Part shown: positions 41,204 through 50,835 of the stretch, piece after piece | Layout of the letters: each line of letters starts with the position of its first letter | Numbering within the stretch: position 1 is the first letter of the stretch | NCBI GenBank assembly: GCA_019635315.1 | Contig: JAHBZT010000005.1 | Location: 124,001-188,000, forward strand | Direction: 5' to 3' | DNA from: Rubrivivax sp. | GTDB lineage: Bacteria > Pseudomonadota > Gammaproteobacteria > Burkholderiales > Burkholderiaceae_C | Length of the DNA stretch: 64,000 nt | Translations under genes and position numbers: made by a program | Notes under the pieces: generated by a model | Database searches by the model: none | What the model was told of the DNA's origin: nothing | Seen by the model: only the letters and a program-made list of their open reading frames with translations

Positions 41204-41741
41204 CGGCCGCGGCAGGCCCGGCGGTGCTGCAGGGCCCGTTGCGGCGCCTGAAGTCCCAGGGGTAGACATGGCCCGCGGTCGTGTGCAGGCCGCGGCCCAG
41301 CGCCCGCGCCTGGCGCTCCTGCTTGACCAGCGGGCCGCGGTCGAATTTCGTGCGCACGCTCCAGGCATGGCCTTCCTCGACCATGCGCACGCCGAGGTCA
41401 CGCTCGGCGGTGGCGACGCGGGCGACCGCGCGGCCATGGGTGTCGCGCGCGACGATGCGTATCGTCACCGCCTGGCCGAGCGCATATTCCTCCAGCGCGG
41501 CGCGCGCCTCGGGCCCGTGCGGCTGGCAGATCTCCGGGGCGTCGATGTCGCGCAGACGCACCGCGAACGGCGGCTGGCCGGCCGGGGCGACCCACAGCGT
41601 GTCGCCGTCGACGATGCGCGTGACGACGCCGCTCACCGGCGCCGGTTCGGCACGCTTCTTCTGCGCCAGGGCCGGCGTGCACAGCAGTGCCAGTGCCGCC
41701 AGCGCGGCGGTCAGGAGCGGTCGGGCGCGGGTGCTGAGCAT
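41166..41741 (-). CDS. secreted staphylococcal-nuclease-like (SNase) protein
   Basis: Exported nuclease-fold protein of 191 residues. A signal peptide (about 1-27, ending PALAQ) precedes an SNase domain (about 38-165), with [13 protein letters not shown], the catalytic Arg/Glu pair in [10 protein letters not shown], and HGRAVARV carrying the third arginine. The extreme C-terminus (an Ala/Thr/Pro-rich run after GPCSTAG) is encoded opposite the end of the SLC13 gene. The 5' end overlaps the upstream helicase gene by 31 bp on the same strand, so both genes share a transcript. Confidence 0.9.
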   Translation of the reverse strand: MLSTRARPLLTAALAALALLCTPALAQKKRAEPAPVSGVVTRIVDGDTLWVAPAGQPPFAVRLRDIDAPEICQPHGPEARAALEEYALGQAVTIRIVARDTHGRAVARVATAERDLGVRMVEEGHAWSVRTKFDRGPLVKQERQARALGRGLHTTAGHVYPWDFRRRNGPCSTAGPAAAATAATPTAAAAR

Positions 41742-44365
41742 GCTGCCTGCGATGATGCCGCAGCCGGCGCCGTGCCGGCCGCGCGCGCGCCGTGCACTGC
41801 GCCACGCCGGCGCCGCCGCGCTGTGGCGGCCGGCAGCGGTGCGCCGCCGGCCGGTGCGCCGGCACGTTCGGCCAGCGCCTCCTCGGCATGGGCGAGCAGC
41901 CGCTCGAGGCGGTCCTTCAGCCGCTCGGTCGTCAGCTGCTCGCGCAGCCGCTCGACCATCAGCGCCAGCGCGAACGGGCTCGGCGCCTGCAGCACGACCA
42001 GGTCCAGCGGCTGCACCGCCAGCCGCGCCAGCGTCGCCGCCAGCCGCGCGGCATCCAGCTCCTGCGCCAGCACCTCGGCCTCGGCCTGCGCGAGCAGGCG
42101 GTTGCCGGCGTCGTACTTGCGAAAGACCTCGTAGAACAGGCTGCTGCTGGCCTGCAGCTGGCGCAGGCTCTTCGGCGCGCCGGGGTAGCCGCCGCTCACC
42201 AGCCCGGCAATGCGCGCGATCTCGCGGAAGCGCCGCTGCGCCAGCTGGCCCGAATTGAGGCTGGCCAGCACGTCGGCCAGCAGTTCGTCGGTGGTGAACA
42301 GGCGCGCCGGGTCCAGCGCCGCGGCGTCGATCTCGCGCGCGGCCAGGATCTCCAGCCCGTAGTCGTTGACCGACAGCGAGAAGGTATTCGGCGCCTCCCT
42401 GGCCAGCCGCCAGGCCAGCAGCTGCGCCAGCCCGATGTGCACGTTGCGGCCGGCGAACGGGTACAGGAACAGATGGTGGCCTTCGCGCGAGTCGAAGCGC
42501 TCCGCGAGCAGCCTCCCGAGCCGCGGCAGCCGCGACAGCCGCGCCTGCGCCGCCAGCATCGGCCGAGCGGCGGCCATCTCGGGCTCGGCGAAGGGGGCGC
42601 CGGCGGTCGCCGCGTCGGCCGCGGTGGCATCCGTCTCGGCGCCGGCCGCCGCCGCATCGAGCAGCACTGCCACCGCGTCGGCCATCTCGCTGGACAGCGG
42701 CATCTTGCTGCCGGCCCAGGCCGGCACCACGCCACGCGGCTTGCTCGCCTTGCGCACCCAGGCGGTGAGCTCCTGCACGCGCACCAGCTCCAGCACGCGG
42801 CCGGCGAAGACGAAGCAGTCGCCCTTGGCGAGCCGTGCGATGAAACTCTCCTCGACATGGCCCAGCGTGCCGCCGCTCACCCACTTCACGGCCATGCTGG
42901 CGTCGCTGACGATGGTGCCCACCTGCAGCCGGTGGCGACGCGCGATGCCGCGGTCGGGCACCTGCCACATTCCGTCGTCGCCACGGCGCACGCGGTGGTA
43001 TTCGGGGTAGGCGGTCAGGCTGTCGCCGCCGCGCTCGACGAAGGCCAGCGCCCAGTCGAACTCGGCGCGCGTCAACGTGCGGTACGAGGGCGCGCTGCGT
43101 ACCTCGTCGAACAGTGCATCGGCGTCGAAACCGCCGCCCAGGGCCACCGTCACCAGGTGCTGCACCAGCACGTCCAGCGGCTTGTCGGGCGCGCGGCGTG
43201 ACTCGACCTGTCCGGCCAGCGCGGCACGCCGCGCCGCCGCGGCTTCCACCAGCTCCAGCGTATTGGTCGGCACCAGCGTGACGCGGCTGGCGCGCCCGGG
43301 CGCGTGGCCGCTGCGACCGGCGCGCTGCAGCAGCCGCGCCACGCCCTTGGCGCTGCCGATCTGCAGCACGCGCTCCACCGGCAGGAAGTCCACGCCGAGG
43401 TCCAGCGAGGAGGTCGCCACCACCGCCTTCAGCGTGCCCGCCTTGAGCCCGGCCTCGACCCAGTCGCGCGCGGCCTTGTCGATCGAGCCGTGGTGCAGCG
43501 CCACCAGCCCGGCCCAGTCCGGCCGTGCCTGCAGCAGCAGCTGGTACCAGGTCTCGGCCTGGCTGCGCGTATTCGTGAAGACCAGCGCGGTCGTCGAACG
43601 CTCCAGTTCGTCGACCACCGGCTGCAGCATCTGCGTGCCCAGGTGGCCGCCCCAGCTGAAGCGGCCGGGGTCGGCAGGCAGCAGCGTGTCGACGACCAGC
43701 GTCTTGTCGACGCGGCCCTGCACGAGTTCGGCATCGGCGTCGCCGACCAGCGTGGCCATCGCCTCGTCCAGGTTGCCCAGCGTCGCCGACAGCCCCCAGA
43801 CGACCAGCCCCGGGTTCCAGCGCGCCAGCCGCGCCAGCGCCAGCTGCACCTGCACGCCGCGCTTGCTGGCCAGCAGTTCGTGCCACTCGTCGACGATCAC
43901 CGTGTGCACGCCGGCCAGCAGCGCCTGCGCGTCCTCGCGCGTGAGCAGCAGGCTCAGCGACTCCGGCGTCGTGACCAGCGCCGGCGGCCAGCGCCGCTCC
44001 TGGCGAGCACGCTCGGCGCTCGTCGTGTCGCCAGTGCGCTGGCCGACCGTCCACGCCGGGCGCAGCGCGGCCAGCGGCTCGGCCAGCGCGCGCGCGGTGT
44101 CGGCGGCCAGCGCGCGCATCGGCGTCAGCCACAGCACCTGCAGCCCCGGGCCCTCGTGAGCACGTTGCAGCGCACCGAACCACACCGCATAGGTCTTGCC
44201 GCTGCCGGTGTTGGCGTGCAGCAGCCCCGAGCGCCCGGCGGCCATCGCCGCCCACACGCGGCGCTGGAAGGCATGCGGCGTCCAGCCGCGTTCGGCAAAC
44301 CACGCCTCGGCCGGGTCGTCGTCCGGCGGGCGCGGCTGGCGGGAGGAGCTCGAGGGCGTCGGCAC
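41711..44365 (-). CDS. ligase-associated DEXH-box DNA helicase (Lhr-like)
   Basis: Superfamily 2 helicase of 884 residues. Motif I is ANTGSGKT, motif II is [13 protein letters not shown] (the DEWH form used by ligase-associated helicases), motif III is LSATLGN, and motif VI is [11 protein letters not shown] winged-helix/Lhr accessory region lies at about 400-600. In many bacteria this type of gene sits with an ATP-dependent DNA ligase, an exonuclease and a phosphoesterase; none is adjacent here on the upstream side, where a plus-strand PEP-CTERM gene begins. An Ala/Thr-rich insert (about 565-590) and a disordered C-terminus are specific features. It overlaps the SNase start by 31 bp. Confidence 0.92.
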   Translation of the reverse strand: MPTPSSSSRQPRPPDDDPAEAWFAERGWTPHAFQRRVWAAMAAGRSGLLHANTGSGKTYAVWFGALQRAHEGPGLQVLWLTPMRALAADTARALAEPLAALRPAWTVGQRTGDTTSAERARQERRWPPALVTTPESLSLLLTREDAQALLAGVHTVIVDEWHELLASKRGVQVQLALARLARWNPGLVVWGLSATLGNLDEAMATLVGDADAELVQGRVDKTLVVDTLLPADPGRFSWGGHLGTQMLQPVVDELERSTTALVFTNTRSQAETWYQLLLQARPDWAGLVALHHGSIDKAARDWVEAGLKAGTLKAVVATSSLDLGVDFLPVERVLQIGSAKGVARLLQRAGRSGHAPGRASRVTLVPTNTLELVEAAAARRAALAGQVESRRAPDKPLDVLVQHLVTVALGGGFDADALFDEVRSAPSYRTLTRAEFDWALAFVERGGDSLTAYPEYHRVRRGDDGMWQVPDRGIARRHRLQVGTIVSDASMAVKWVSGGTLGHVEESFIARLAKGDCFVFAGRVLELVRVQELTAWVRKASKPRGVVPAWAGSKMPLSSEMADAVAVLLDAAAAGAETDATAADAATAGAPFAEPEMAAARPMLAAQARLSRLPRLGRLLAERFDSREGHHLFLYPFAGRNVHIGLAQLLAWRLAREAPNTFSLSVNDYGLEILAAREIDAAALDPARLFTTDELLADVLASLNSGQLAQRRFREIARIAGLVSGGYPGAPKSLRQLQASSSLFYEVFRKYDAGNRLLAQAEAEVLAQELDAARLAATLARLAVQPLDLVVLQAPSPFALALMVERLREQLTTERLKDRLERLLAHAEEALAERAGAPAGGAPLPAATARRRRRGAVHGARAAGTAPAAASSQAACSAPAPDRS

Positions 44366-44530
44366 GGCACCCCGACTCTAGGGCCTGCGTCGCCGTGACG
44401 GCTGCCCGCCGGGCCCGGCGCCGCCGATCGGCCGGCCACCCCCGACCCGCCGGATTGACGGCCGTGCCGGCGCGTGTTTCGATCGCCGGCCTCGACGGCC
44501 TTGCCCGCCGGTCACCGCTGAGGAGCTGCC

Positions 44531-45223
44531 ATGCCGCGTCCGACCCTTGCCGCTGCCGCCACGCTGCTGGCGCTCGTCGCCGGCCTCGCGGCCCCGCCTG
44601 CGCTGGCACTCTCGCCCGGCCAGAGCGACAGCTTCCAGGACGGCACGACGCTGGGCTGGGCGGCCGGGGCCCCGCACCCGGCGCCGCCGGAGCATGTCGC
44701 CACCGGCGGGCCCGCCGGTGCCGGCGACGGCTACCTGCTGCTGCGCGCCTTCGGCAGCAGCTTTGGGGCCGGCAGCCGCCTGGTCGCCTTCAACCGCGCG
44801 CAGTGGGCGGGCGACTACTCGGCAGCCGGCATCACGATGCTGACGATGGACGTCAACAACTTCGGGCCGTCGGACCTGTCGCTGCGCCTGCTGTTCGAGG
44901 GCGGCGGCCCGCCGACTACCGATGCCGCCTGGTCCGCCGCGCCGGTCTTCGTGCCGGCCGGCAGCGGCTGGCAGCGCGTGGCCTTCCCGATCACGGTCGC
45001 CGACCTGGCGGCGCCGCCGGGCCACGACATCGCCACGGCGCTGGGCAACACGCACACACTGCGCCTGTATCACAGCCTCGCGTCGACCTTTCCCGGCGAC
45101 ATGATCTCGGTCACGCTGGGGGTGGACAACATCACCGCGGTGCCGGAACCGGCGGGCGCGCTGCTGCTCGCAGGCGGGCTGGCGGCGCTGGCGGCACGCC
45201 GCCGTTGGCAGCGCCCGGCCTGA
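44531..45223 (+). CDS. PEP-CTERM sorting-domain protein
   Basis: Exported surface or extracellular protein of 230 residues. A signal peptide (about 1-26) precedes a beta-rich body with no named domain. The C-terminus (204-230) is a classic PEP-CTERM signal: VPEPAGALLLAGGLAALAAR, then Arg-rich residues. Such proteins are processed by an exosortase (EpsH/XrtA) and often belong to exopolysaccharide or biofilm matrix systems. No exosortase gene lies in the window. A good ribosome-binding site (GAGGAG) precedes ATG 44531. It is divergent from the helicase. Confidence 0.9.
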   Translation: MPRPTLAAAATLLALVAGLAAPPALALSPGQSDSFQDGTTLGWAAGAPHPAPPEHVATGGPAGAGDGYLLLRAFGSSFGAGSRLVAFNRAQWAGDYSAAGITMLTMDVNNFGPSDLSLRLLFEGGGPPTTDAAWSAAPVFVPAGSGWQRVAFPITVADLAAPPGHDIATALGNTHTLRLYHSLASTFPGDMISVTLGVDNITAVPEPAGALLLAGGLAALAARRRWQRPA

Positions 45224-45249
45224 GCGGCCGACCCAGCCACCAGGGCCGC

Positions 45250-46092
45250 TCAGACGGTCGCGATCCAGCCCTCGACCGGATCGACCCCCGCCGGCAGACC
45301 GCCCTCGGGCCGCGCCGCGGCCCAGCCCGCCTGCAGCAGGCACAGCACGGCGTCGAGCCGGTCGCCGCTGGCGTCGTCGACCAGCGACTCGCGCATCGCG
45401 TGCGTCAGTTTCAGGCGCAGGCCCAGCCGCGTGCGGCCCTGCTCGAGCGCGTCGACCAGGTCCTTGCGTGCGATCAGCCGCTCGGCGTCGGCGCGGTTCT
45501 TGTACGAGCGGCGGCCGATGGCCTCGAAGGCCAGCAGCCCGGGGTAGCCCTCGACCGCGACGCGGCGGCGGTCGCCGGCGTGCAGCCGCGGCAGGTGCAC
45601 GCCGGCGGCCAGCAGCCGCGGCAGGCCCTCGAAGAACATGAAGCCCACCGGCACGTAGCGCGTCTGCAGCGGGCTCGACGAGGTGATGCCCGGCAGCGCG
45701 CCGTCGGTGCGCCGGTGCAGCAGCCGTTGCCCCGGCGGCCGGGTGTTGCCCCAGGTGTCGACGAGGGCGCGGAAGGCCATGCGGCCCGCGCAGCGCGCCT
45801 GCAGCGAGGCCACCACCTGGGCGAGGTCGCCGCCCAGCGCCAGCGCGTCGACGAAGCCGCGCGGCAGCCCGAACGGAAAGTCGAAGGCGCCGAACCAGGG
45901 CCCCGGCTCGGCGAGCAGGGCCTCGAAGGCGGCCAGCGAGGGCAGTTCGTCGACACGCTCGACGCGCAGCACGGCCCCCTGCACGCGGCCGCGCGCCACC
46001 GTGATCGGCTTGCGGCGCGAAGGCGCGCTGCTGAAGTCCACGCCCCACAGCATGGTCTCGGTCGCGGTCGGGGCCGTCGTGCGCTCGTCCAT
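45250..46092 (-). CDS. DUF429-family predicted nuclease-fold protein
   Basis: 280-residue cytoplasmic protein with the DUF429 start LWGVDFSSAPSRRKPI, which forms the first strand of a predicted RNase-H-like fold. Acidic positions in FGAFDFPFGLPR and SGDRLDAVLCLLQAGW could form the metal site. Biochemical function is unknown for the family. ATG 46092 is chosen because a GACAAT hexamer lies 6 nt upstream (46099-46104, minus strand). It is convergent with the PEP-CTERM gene across 26 bp. Confidence 0.8.
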   Translation of the reverse strand: MDERTTAPTATETMLWGVDFSSAPSRRKPITVARGRVQGAVLRVERVDELPSLAAFEALLAEPGPWFGAFDFPFGLPRGFVDALALGGDLAQVVASLQARCAGRMAFRALVDTWGNTRPPGQRLLHRRTDGALPGITSSSPLQTRYVPVGFMFFEGLPRLLAAGVHLPRLHAGDRRRVAVEGYPGLLAFEAIGRRSYKNRADAERLIARKDLVDALEQGRTRLGLRLKLTHAMRESLVDDASGDRLDAVLCLLQAGWAAARPEGGLPAGVDPVEGWIATV

Positions 46093-46177
46093 GCGGGCAT
46101 TGTCCGCGGCGCGGCCGCGGGCGCGGCGGGCGCGGCCGCCCGTGGCTGCCCGACCCGGGGTTACGGGCGCGTGGCCT

Positions 46178-47059
46178 TCAGCCGGCGGCCAGCAGCACGA
46201 CCCCGGCGGCGATGGCCGCGGCGCCGGCCAGGCGCAGCCGGCGCTCGCCCTCGCCGAGCAGCGGCGCACCGAGCAGCGCCGCGACCAGCAGCGAACATTC
46301 GCGCGCCGGCGCCACCAGCGACAGCGGCGCCCATTGCAGCGCCGTCAGCACGCAGATGTAGGAGGCCGGCCCGAGCACGCCGACGACCAGCGCATGCCGC
46401 CACTGCAGCCGCCAGGCGGCGTGGTGCGCCGCACGCTCGCGCAGGTAGCCGGGCAGCTGCAGCGCCGTGCGCAGCACGTTGTTCATCCAGTCGTAGACCA
46501 GCGGCGCCATCGCCAGCCACTGGATCGCGATGCCGTCGATCACCGAATAGGTGGCGATCAGCGCCCCGGTGGCCAGTCCCCAGCGCAGGCCGGCACGCCG
46601 CCGCGCCTGCGCCTCGGGCGTGCCGCCGCCGCGCCACAACGCCGGCCCGCCGGCGATCGTGAAGACGCCCAGGCAGACGGCGGCCACGCCGGCCGCGCCG
46701 GTGGCGCTCATGGTCTCGCCCAGCAGCAGCACCGCGGCCAGCGCGGTCAGCAGCGGGCCGCTGCCGCGCGCCAGCGGATAGACCACCGTCAGGTCGGCCG
46801 CCCGGTAGCCGGCGAGCAGCGAGCGGTAGTAGGCCAGGTGCACCAGCGCGCTGGCCCCCAGCGCGCCCCAGTGCGCCGGGCCCCAGCGCGGCACTTCGGT
46901 CCACGCCAGCCACAGGCCCGGCGGCAGCCACAGCAGCGCCATCAGCGCCGAGCTGAGCACGACGAAGCGCCCGTCGCCGCCGGCGCGCTTGGCCGCGATA
47001 TTCCACAGCGCGTGCAGCACGGCGGCGAGCAGCACGAGCGCGAGGGCGGGCCAGGGCAT
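46178..47059 (-). CDS. EamA/DMT-superfamily transporter
   Basis: Inner-membrane carrier of 293 residues with ten hydrophobic segments in two EamA repeats. The start MPWPALALVLLAAVLHALWN is typical of the superfamily. Substrate unknown. ATG 47059 is chosen from the first membrane segment and a CAGAAT hexamer 6 nt upstream (minus strand 47066-47071). It is divergent from an asparaginase gene, with only 43 bp between the two starts, so the promoters must overlap; amino-acid export is a possible link but not shown. Confidence 0.88.
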   Translation of the reverse strand: MPWPALALVLLAAVLHALWNIAAKRAGGDGRFVVLSSALMALLWLPPGLWLAWTEVPRWGPAHWGALGASALVHLAYYRSLLAGYRAADLTVVYPLARGSGPLLTALAAVLLLGETMSATGAAGVAAVCLGVFTIAGGPALWRGGGTPEAQARRRAGLRWGLATGALIATYSVIDGIAIQWLAMAPLVYDWMNNVLRTALQLPGYLRERAAHHAAWRLQWRHALVVGVLGPASYICVLTALQWAPLSLVAPARECSLLVAALLGAPLLGEGERRLRLAGAAAIAAGVVLLAAG

Positions 47060-47089
47060 CGCGTGATTCTGTCGCTGCCGCGACGGGGC

Positions 47090-47095
47090 TACAGT
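47090..47095 (+). promoter_or_regulatory. -10-like hexamer before asparaginase gene
   Basis: TACAGT lies 7 nt before the ATG at 47103, with a poor -35 candidate (TTCTGT, 47067-47072) at 17-bp spacing. Candidate leaderless promoter. Confidence 0.4.
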
Positions 47096-47102
47096 CACCG
47101 CC

Positions 47103-48143
47103 ATGACAACGACCAACCCCCCGCTCGTCGAGGCCCTGCGCGGCGGCATCGTCGAGTCCTTCCACCGCGGTGCCTGGGCGGTCGTCGACGCCGACGGCGC
47201 CGTGCACGGCGCGGCCGGCGACATCGAGCGGCCGGTCTTCCCGCGCTCGGCGGTCAAGGTGCTGCAGGCGCTGCCGCTGGTGGAGAGCGGCGCCGCCGAG
47301 CGCTTCGGCCTCGTCGACGAGGAACTGGCGCTGGCCTGCGCCTCGCACGGCGGCGAGCCGCGCCATGCCGCGGCCGCGGCGTCGATGCTCGCCAAGGCCG
47401 GCGTCGACGAGCAGGCGCTGGAATGCGGCACGCACTGGCCCTACAACGACGCCGCGCTGAAGGCGCTGGCCGCCGCCGGCAAGGCGCCGAGTGCGCTGCA
47501 CAACAACTGCTCGGGCAAGCATGCCGGCTTCGTCTGTGTCGGCTGCCTGATGGCCGAGGGCGGCGACCGGCGCGCCTTCCTGCGCGGCTACGTGCAGCCC
47601 GATCACCCGGTGATGCGCGAGGTGACGGCGTCGCTGCAGTCGACCACCGGCTACGACCTCGCGCACACGGCACGCGGCACCGACGGCTGCTCGATCCCCA
47701 CCTATGCGGTCCCGCTGCGCCACCTGGCGCACGCCTTCGCGAAGGTCGCCACCGGCAGCGGCCTGCGCGACGGCCAGGCGCGCGCGGCACGCCGGCTGCG
47801 CGAGGCGGTCGCGCGCGCGCCGTTCATGGTCGCCGGCAGCGGGCGCTTCGACACGCGGGTCATGGAACGATTCGGCGAGCGCGTCTTCTGCAAGGTCGGC
47901 GCCGAGGGCGTGCACTGCGCGGCGCTGCCGGCGCTGGGCCTGGGCGTGGCGGTCAAGATGGACGACGGCAACAACGCGCGCGCCTGCGAGGTGGTGATGG
48001 CCGCGCTGCTGCGCCGGCTGCTCGCGCCCGAGGGTAACGACGCCGCGCTGCTGGACGAACTGGCCGACCTGCCGCTGCGCAACTGGAACGGCATCGAGGT
48101 CGGGCGCCTGCGCGCCGCGCAGGCGCTGCGGCCGCCGTCCTGA
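47103..48143 (+). CDS. asparaginase II family (Rhizobium etli ReAV type)
   Basis: Amidohydrolase of 346 residues in the Asparaginase_II (PF06089) family, unrelated to E. coli AnsA/AnsB. The Ser-Lys tandem of this class is visible as Ser49-Lys52 (RSAVK) and Cys136/Lys139 in NNCSGKHAG. The zinc-site residues Asp194 and Cys196 are in GTDGCSIPTY. Spacing matches the R. etli enzyme as I recall it. It should hydrolyse asparagine to aspartate and ammonia in the cytoplasm. The next gene, a diguanylate cyclase, starts 22 bp downstream. Confidence 0.9.
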   Translation: MTTTNPPLVEALRGGIVESFHRGAWAVVDADGAVHGAAGDIERPVFPRSAVKVLQALPLVESGAAERFGLVDEELALACASHGGEPRHAAAAASMLAKAGVDEQALECGTHWPYNDAALKALAAAGKAPSALHNNCSGKHAGFVCVGCLMAEGGDRRAFLRGYVQPDHPVMREVTASLQSTTGYDLAHTARGTDGCSIPTYAVPLRHLAHAFAKVATGSGLRDGQARAARRLREAVARAPFMVAGSGRFDTRVMERFGERVFCKVGAEGVHCAALPALGLGVAVKMDDGNNARACEVVMAALLRRLLAPEGNDAALLDELADLPLRNWNGIEVGRLRAAQALRPPS

Positions 48144-48165
48144 CGGACCGGCCGGGGGCGGGTCG

Positions 48166-49848
48166 ATGACGCCGGCGCTGGACCTGCAGGCCTGCCTGGC
48201 CGATGGCTGGCAGTCCACGCCGGACATGCCCTGGCGCGGCGTCATCGTCGCCGCGCTGATGATGGTCGGCGCCTGGGCGGCGACGCGGCGCAGCTTCCCG
48301 GGCCAGCACGCCTTCGTCGCGCTCGCGCTGGCGATGCTGGGCTGGATCTCGTTCAGCGCGCTCGAGCAGGCGGCGACCACCGCGCCGTGCAAGGCCACGC
48401 TGGCCCTGCTGGCCTGGCCGGCGATCCTGGCCGTGCCGCCGCTGTGGGCGCTGTTCCTGCACCAGTACCTGCAGGGCGAGCGCCGCGTGGCCGCGCTGGC
48501 GCCGCGCGTGCTGCTGGCGTTGCCGTCGCTGCTGCTGATCGCCGCCGCGCTGAGCAACGGCCAGCATGGCCTGCTCTACGGCCCCGACACCGTGCTCGGC
48601 CCGCCGCGCGCCGGGCTGCCGCGCATGGTCTGGGACTACGGGCCGCTGTTCTACCTGGCGGTGGCCGTCAACTATGCCTTCGTGATGCTGGCGCTGGCGC
48701 TGTCGCTGCGCGGCTGGCGCGACGCCGGCGCCGACCGCCGCGCACCCTGGCCGGCCTTCGTCGCGATGATGCTGGTGCCGCTGGCCGCCAACATCGCCTA
48801 CCTCGGCTTCGACCTGCGCGCCTGGGGCAGCGACCCGACCAGCCTGGGCTTCGCCGCGGCCGCGCTGGGCTTCGCGCTGCTGATCCGCGCCGAGCGCCTG
48901 TTCGACGTCGTGCCGCTGGCCTGCACCATCCTGTTCAACGAGCTGCCCGACCCGGTGCTGGTGCTCGACGACGAGCGGCGCGTGATCGACGCCAACCGCG
49001 CCGCGGTGCAGCTCGCCGGCGGCCAGGTCACCCTGGGCCGGCCGCTGGCGCAGTGGCCGGGCGGCGGCGCCGCGCTCGCCGCGCTGCTGGACGGCGCCGG
49101 CGGCGAGCGCCCCGGCGAACTGGCACTCGGCGGCCGCCACTGGGCGCTGCGGCTGCGCGAGGTCGGCGCGTCGCCGCGCCGCGTCGGCGTGCTGCTGCAG
49201 CTGCAGGACGTGACGCCGCTGCGCCAGGCCCATGCCCAGGTCGTGCAGCGCCTGGCGGCGCGCGACGCCGAGCTCGGCGAGGCCGCGCTGCGCCAGGCCC
49301 GGCTGCGCGAGCAGGCGCTGAGCGACCCGCTGACCGGCCTGGGCAACCGGCGCGCCCTGCAGGAGCGCTTCGCCGAGGAAGCGGCGCACGCCGCCGCGAA
49401 CGGCCAGCCGCTGACGCTGGTGCTGGCCGACCTGGACCACTTCAAACGCATCAACGACACCCATGGCCATGCCGCCGGCGACGCCGTGCTGCGCGACGTC
49501 GGCCGCCTGCTGCGCCAGGGCCTGCGCGCCAGCGACGCGGTCTTCCGCCTCGGCGGCGAGGAATTCGCGCTGCTGCTGCCCGGCGCCGACGCCGGGCAGG
49601 CGGCGCGCCGCGTGCAGGCGGTGCGCGAGGCGCTGGCCGGTGCGGCGCCGGCGCGGCTGGCCCATGCCGTGACCTTCTCGGCCGGCATCGCGCAGCTGAC
49701 CGCCGGCGGCACGCTGGAGCCGCTGATGGCGCGCGCCGACCGCGCGCTGTACGAGGCCAAGGCCGGCGGACGCGACCGCAGCGTGGTCGCCGGGCCCGAC
49801 GGCAGCGACGGGTTCGGCGGCGTTTCCGGCCACGGCGCCGTCGATTGA
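48166..49848 (+). CDS. 7TM-PAS-GGDEF diguanylate cyclase
   Basis: 560-residue membrane signalling protein. The N-terminal 240 residues contain about seven hydrophobic segments like the HisKA_7TM sensor region. A PAS-like domain (about 255-350, FNELPDPVLVLDDERRVIDAN) and a short coiled linker follow. The GGDEF domain (about 385-545) has GGEEF at 463-467 and I-site RASD at 454-457. It should synthesise c-di-GMP under feedback inhibition. Signal unknown. The C-terminus ends in a short Gly/Ser-rich tail. A second GGDEF gene lies 48 bp downstream, an unusual direct pairing. Confidence 0.92.
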   Translation: MTPALDLQACLADGWQSTPDMPWRGVIVAALMMVGAWAATRRSFPGQHAFVALALAMLGWISFSALEQAATTAPCKATLALLAWPAILAVPPLWALFLHQYLQGERRVAALAPRVLLALPSLLLIAAALSNGQHGLLYGPDTVLGPPRAGLPRMVWDYGPLFYLAVAVNYAFVMLALALSLRGWRDAGADRRAPWPAFVAMMLVPLAANIAYLGFDLRAWGSDPTSLGFAAAALGFALLIRAERLFDVVPLACTILFNELPDPVLVLDDERRVIDANRAAVQLAGGQVTLGRPLAQWPGGGAALAALLDGAGGERPGELALGGRHWALRLREVGASPRRVGVLLQLQDVTPLRQAHAQVVQRLAARDAELGEAALRQARLREQALSDPLTGLGNRRALQERFAEEAAHAAANGQPLTLVLADLDHFKRINDTHGHAAGDAVLRDVGRLLRQGLRASDAVFRLGGEEFALLLPGADAGQAARRVQAVREALAGAAPARLAHAVTFSAGIAQLTAGGTLEPLMARADRALYEAKAGGRDRSVVAGPDGSDGFGGVSGHGAVD

Positions 49849-49896
49849 CCTGCGCCAAGCGGCCCGCCATGCGCTGCGGCGACAATGGCCGCGACG

Positions 49897-50823
49897 ATGT
49901 CCGAGCAAGACGCCACCACGCTGCGCCTGGCCAAGGGCCAGGTCTCGCTGTTCCAGGCCCTGCTGGACGGCAGCCGCGCCGACGACGCGCGCCGGCCCTG
50001 CCTGGTGCTGTACAGCGGCCCCGACGCCGGGCGCCGCTACGTGCTGCCCGAAGGCACGCTGGTGGTCGGGCGCGCGCCGGGCTGCGAGCTGAAGATCGAC
50101 AGCGCGGCCATCAGCCGCCGCCACGCCGAGCTCGCCGTGCAGGGCGAGCAGGTCTGGCTGCGCGACCTGGGTTCGGCCAACGGCAGCCTGGTCAACGACC
50201 AGCGCATCGAAGGCCGCGTGCCGCTGAACGACGCCGACCTCGTGCGCCTGGCCGACGTGGTGCTGAAGTTCTACGCCGCCGACAACCTGGACGCGCTGCT
50301 GCACGACCGCATCTGGCGGCTGGCCGCCATCGACGCCGGCACCGAGGTCTTCAGCCGCCGCTTCCTGCTCGACGCGCTGGACCGCGAGCTGAGGCTGGCG
50401 CAGCGCCACAAGCGTGCGCTGTCGCTGGTGTGCTTCGACCTCGACCAGTTCAAGGCCGTCAACGACCGCTGGGGCCACAACACCGGCGACCAGGTGCTGC
50501 GCGAGACCGCCGGCGTCGTGCGCGGCGTGATCCGCGGCACCGACCTGCTGGGCCGCCTGGGCGGCGAGGAGTTTGCCGTCGTGCTGCCGGAGACCGCGCT
50601 CGGCGCGGCGATCGAACTGGCCGAGCGCATGCGCAGCGCGGTCGCCGAGCACGCGGTGCCGGTGCCGGGGCCCGGCGGCAGCATGATGACGCACCGGCAG
50701 ACGATCTCGCTGGGCGTGGCGCAGCTCTCGGACCAGATGGCCGGCGTGCGCGACCTGCTGGAGGCGGCCGACCGGCGGCTCTACGCCGCCAAGGCCGGCG
50801 GGCGCGACCGCGTCTGCGCTTGA
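49897..50823 (+). CDS. FHA-GGDEF diguanylate cyclase
   Basis: Cytoplasmic protein of 308 residues joining a phosphopeptide-binding FHA domain (about 35-130) to a GGDEF domain (about 145-308). The FHA motif is complete: VVGRAPGCELKID, ISRRHAEL and SANGSLVND. GGEEF is at 222-226 and the I-site RGTD at 213-216. This suggests c-di-GMP synthesis controlled by binding to a Thr-phosphorylated partner; no Ser/Thr kinase is in the window. ATG 49897 is preferred, with an in-frame ATG 12 nt earlier. It is convergent with mutL (12-bp gap). Confidence 0.92.
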   Translation: MSEQDATTLRLAKGQVSLFQALLDGSRADDARRPCLVLYSGPDAGRRYVLPEGTLVVGRAPGCELKIDSAAISRRHAELAVQGEQVWLRDLGSANGSLVNDQRIEGRVPLNDADLVRLADVVLKFYAADNLDALLHDRIWRLAAIDAGTEVFSRRFLLDALDRELRLAQRHKRALSLVCFDLDQFKAVNDRWGHNTGDQVLRETAGVVRGVIRGTDLLGRLGGEEFAVVLPETALGAAIELAERMRSAVAEHAVPVPGPGGSMMTHRQTISLGVAQLSDQMAGVRDLLEAADRRLYAAKAGGRDRVCA

Positions 50824-50835
50824 GGGCTCCCGAAG

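Noticed and set aside
41711-44609. Possible fusion of the SNase and helicase genes into one reading frame
   Set aside because: The SNase frame is different from that of the helicase; each has its own start, and SNase has its own signal peptide. The open upstream extension of the SNase frame is a shadow of the helicase gene.
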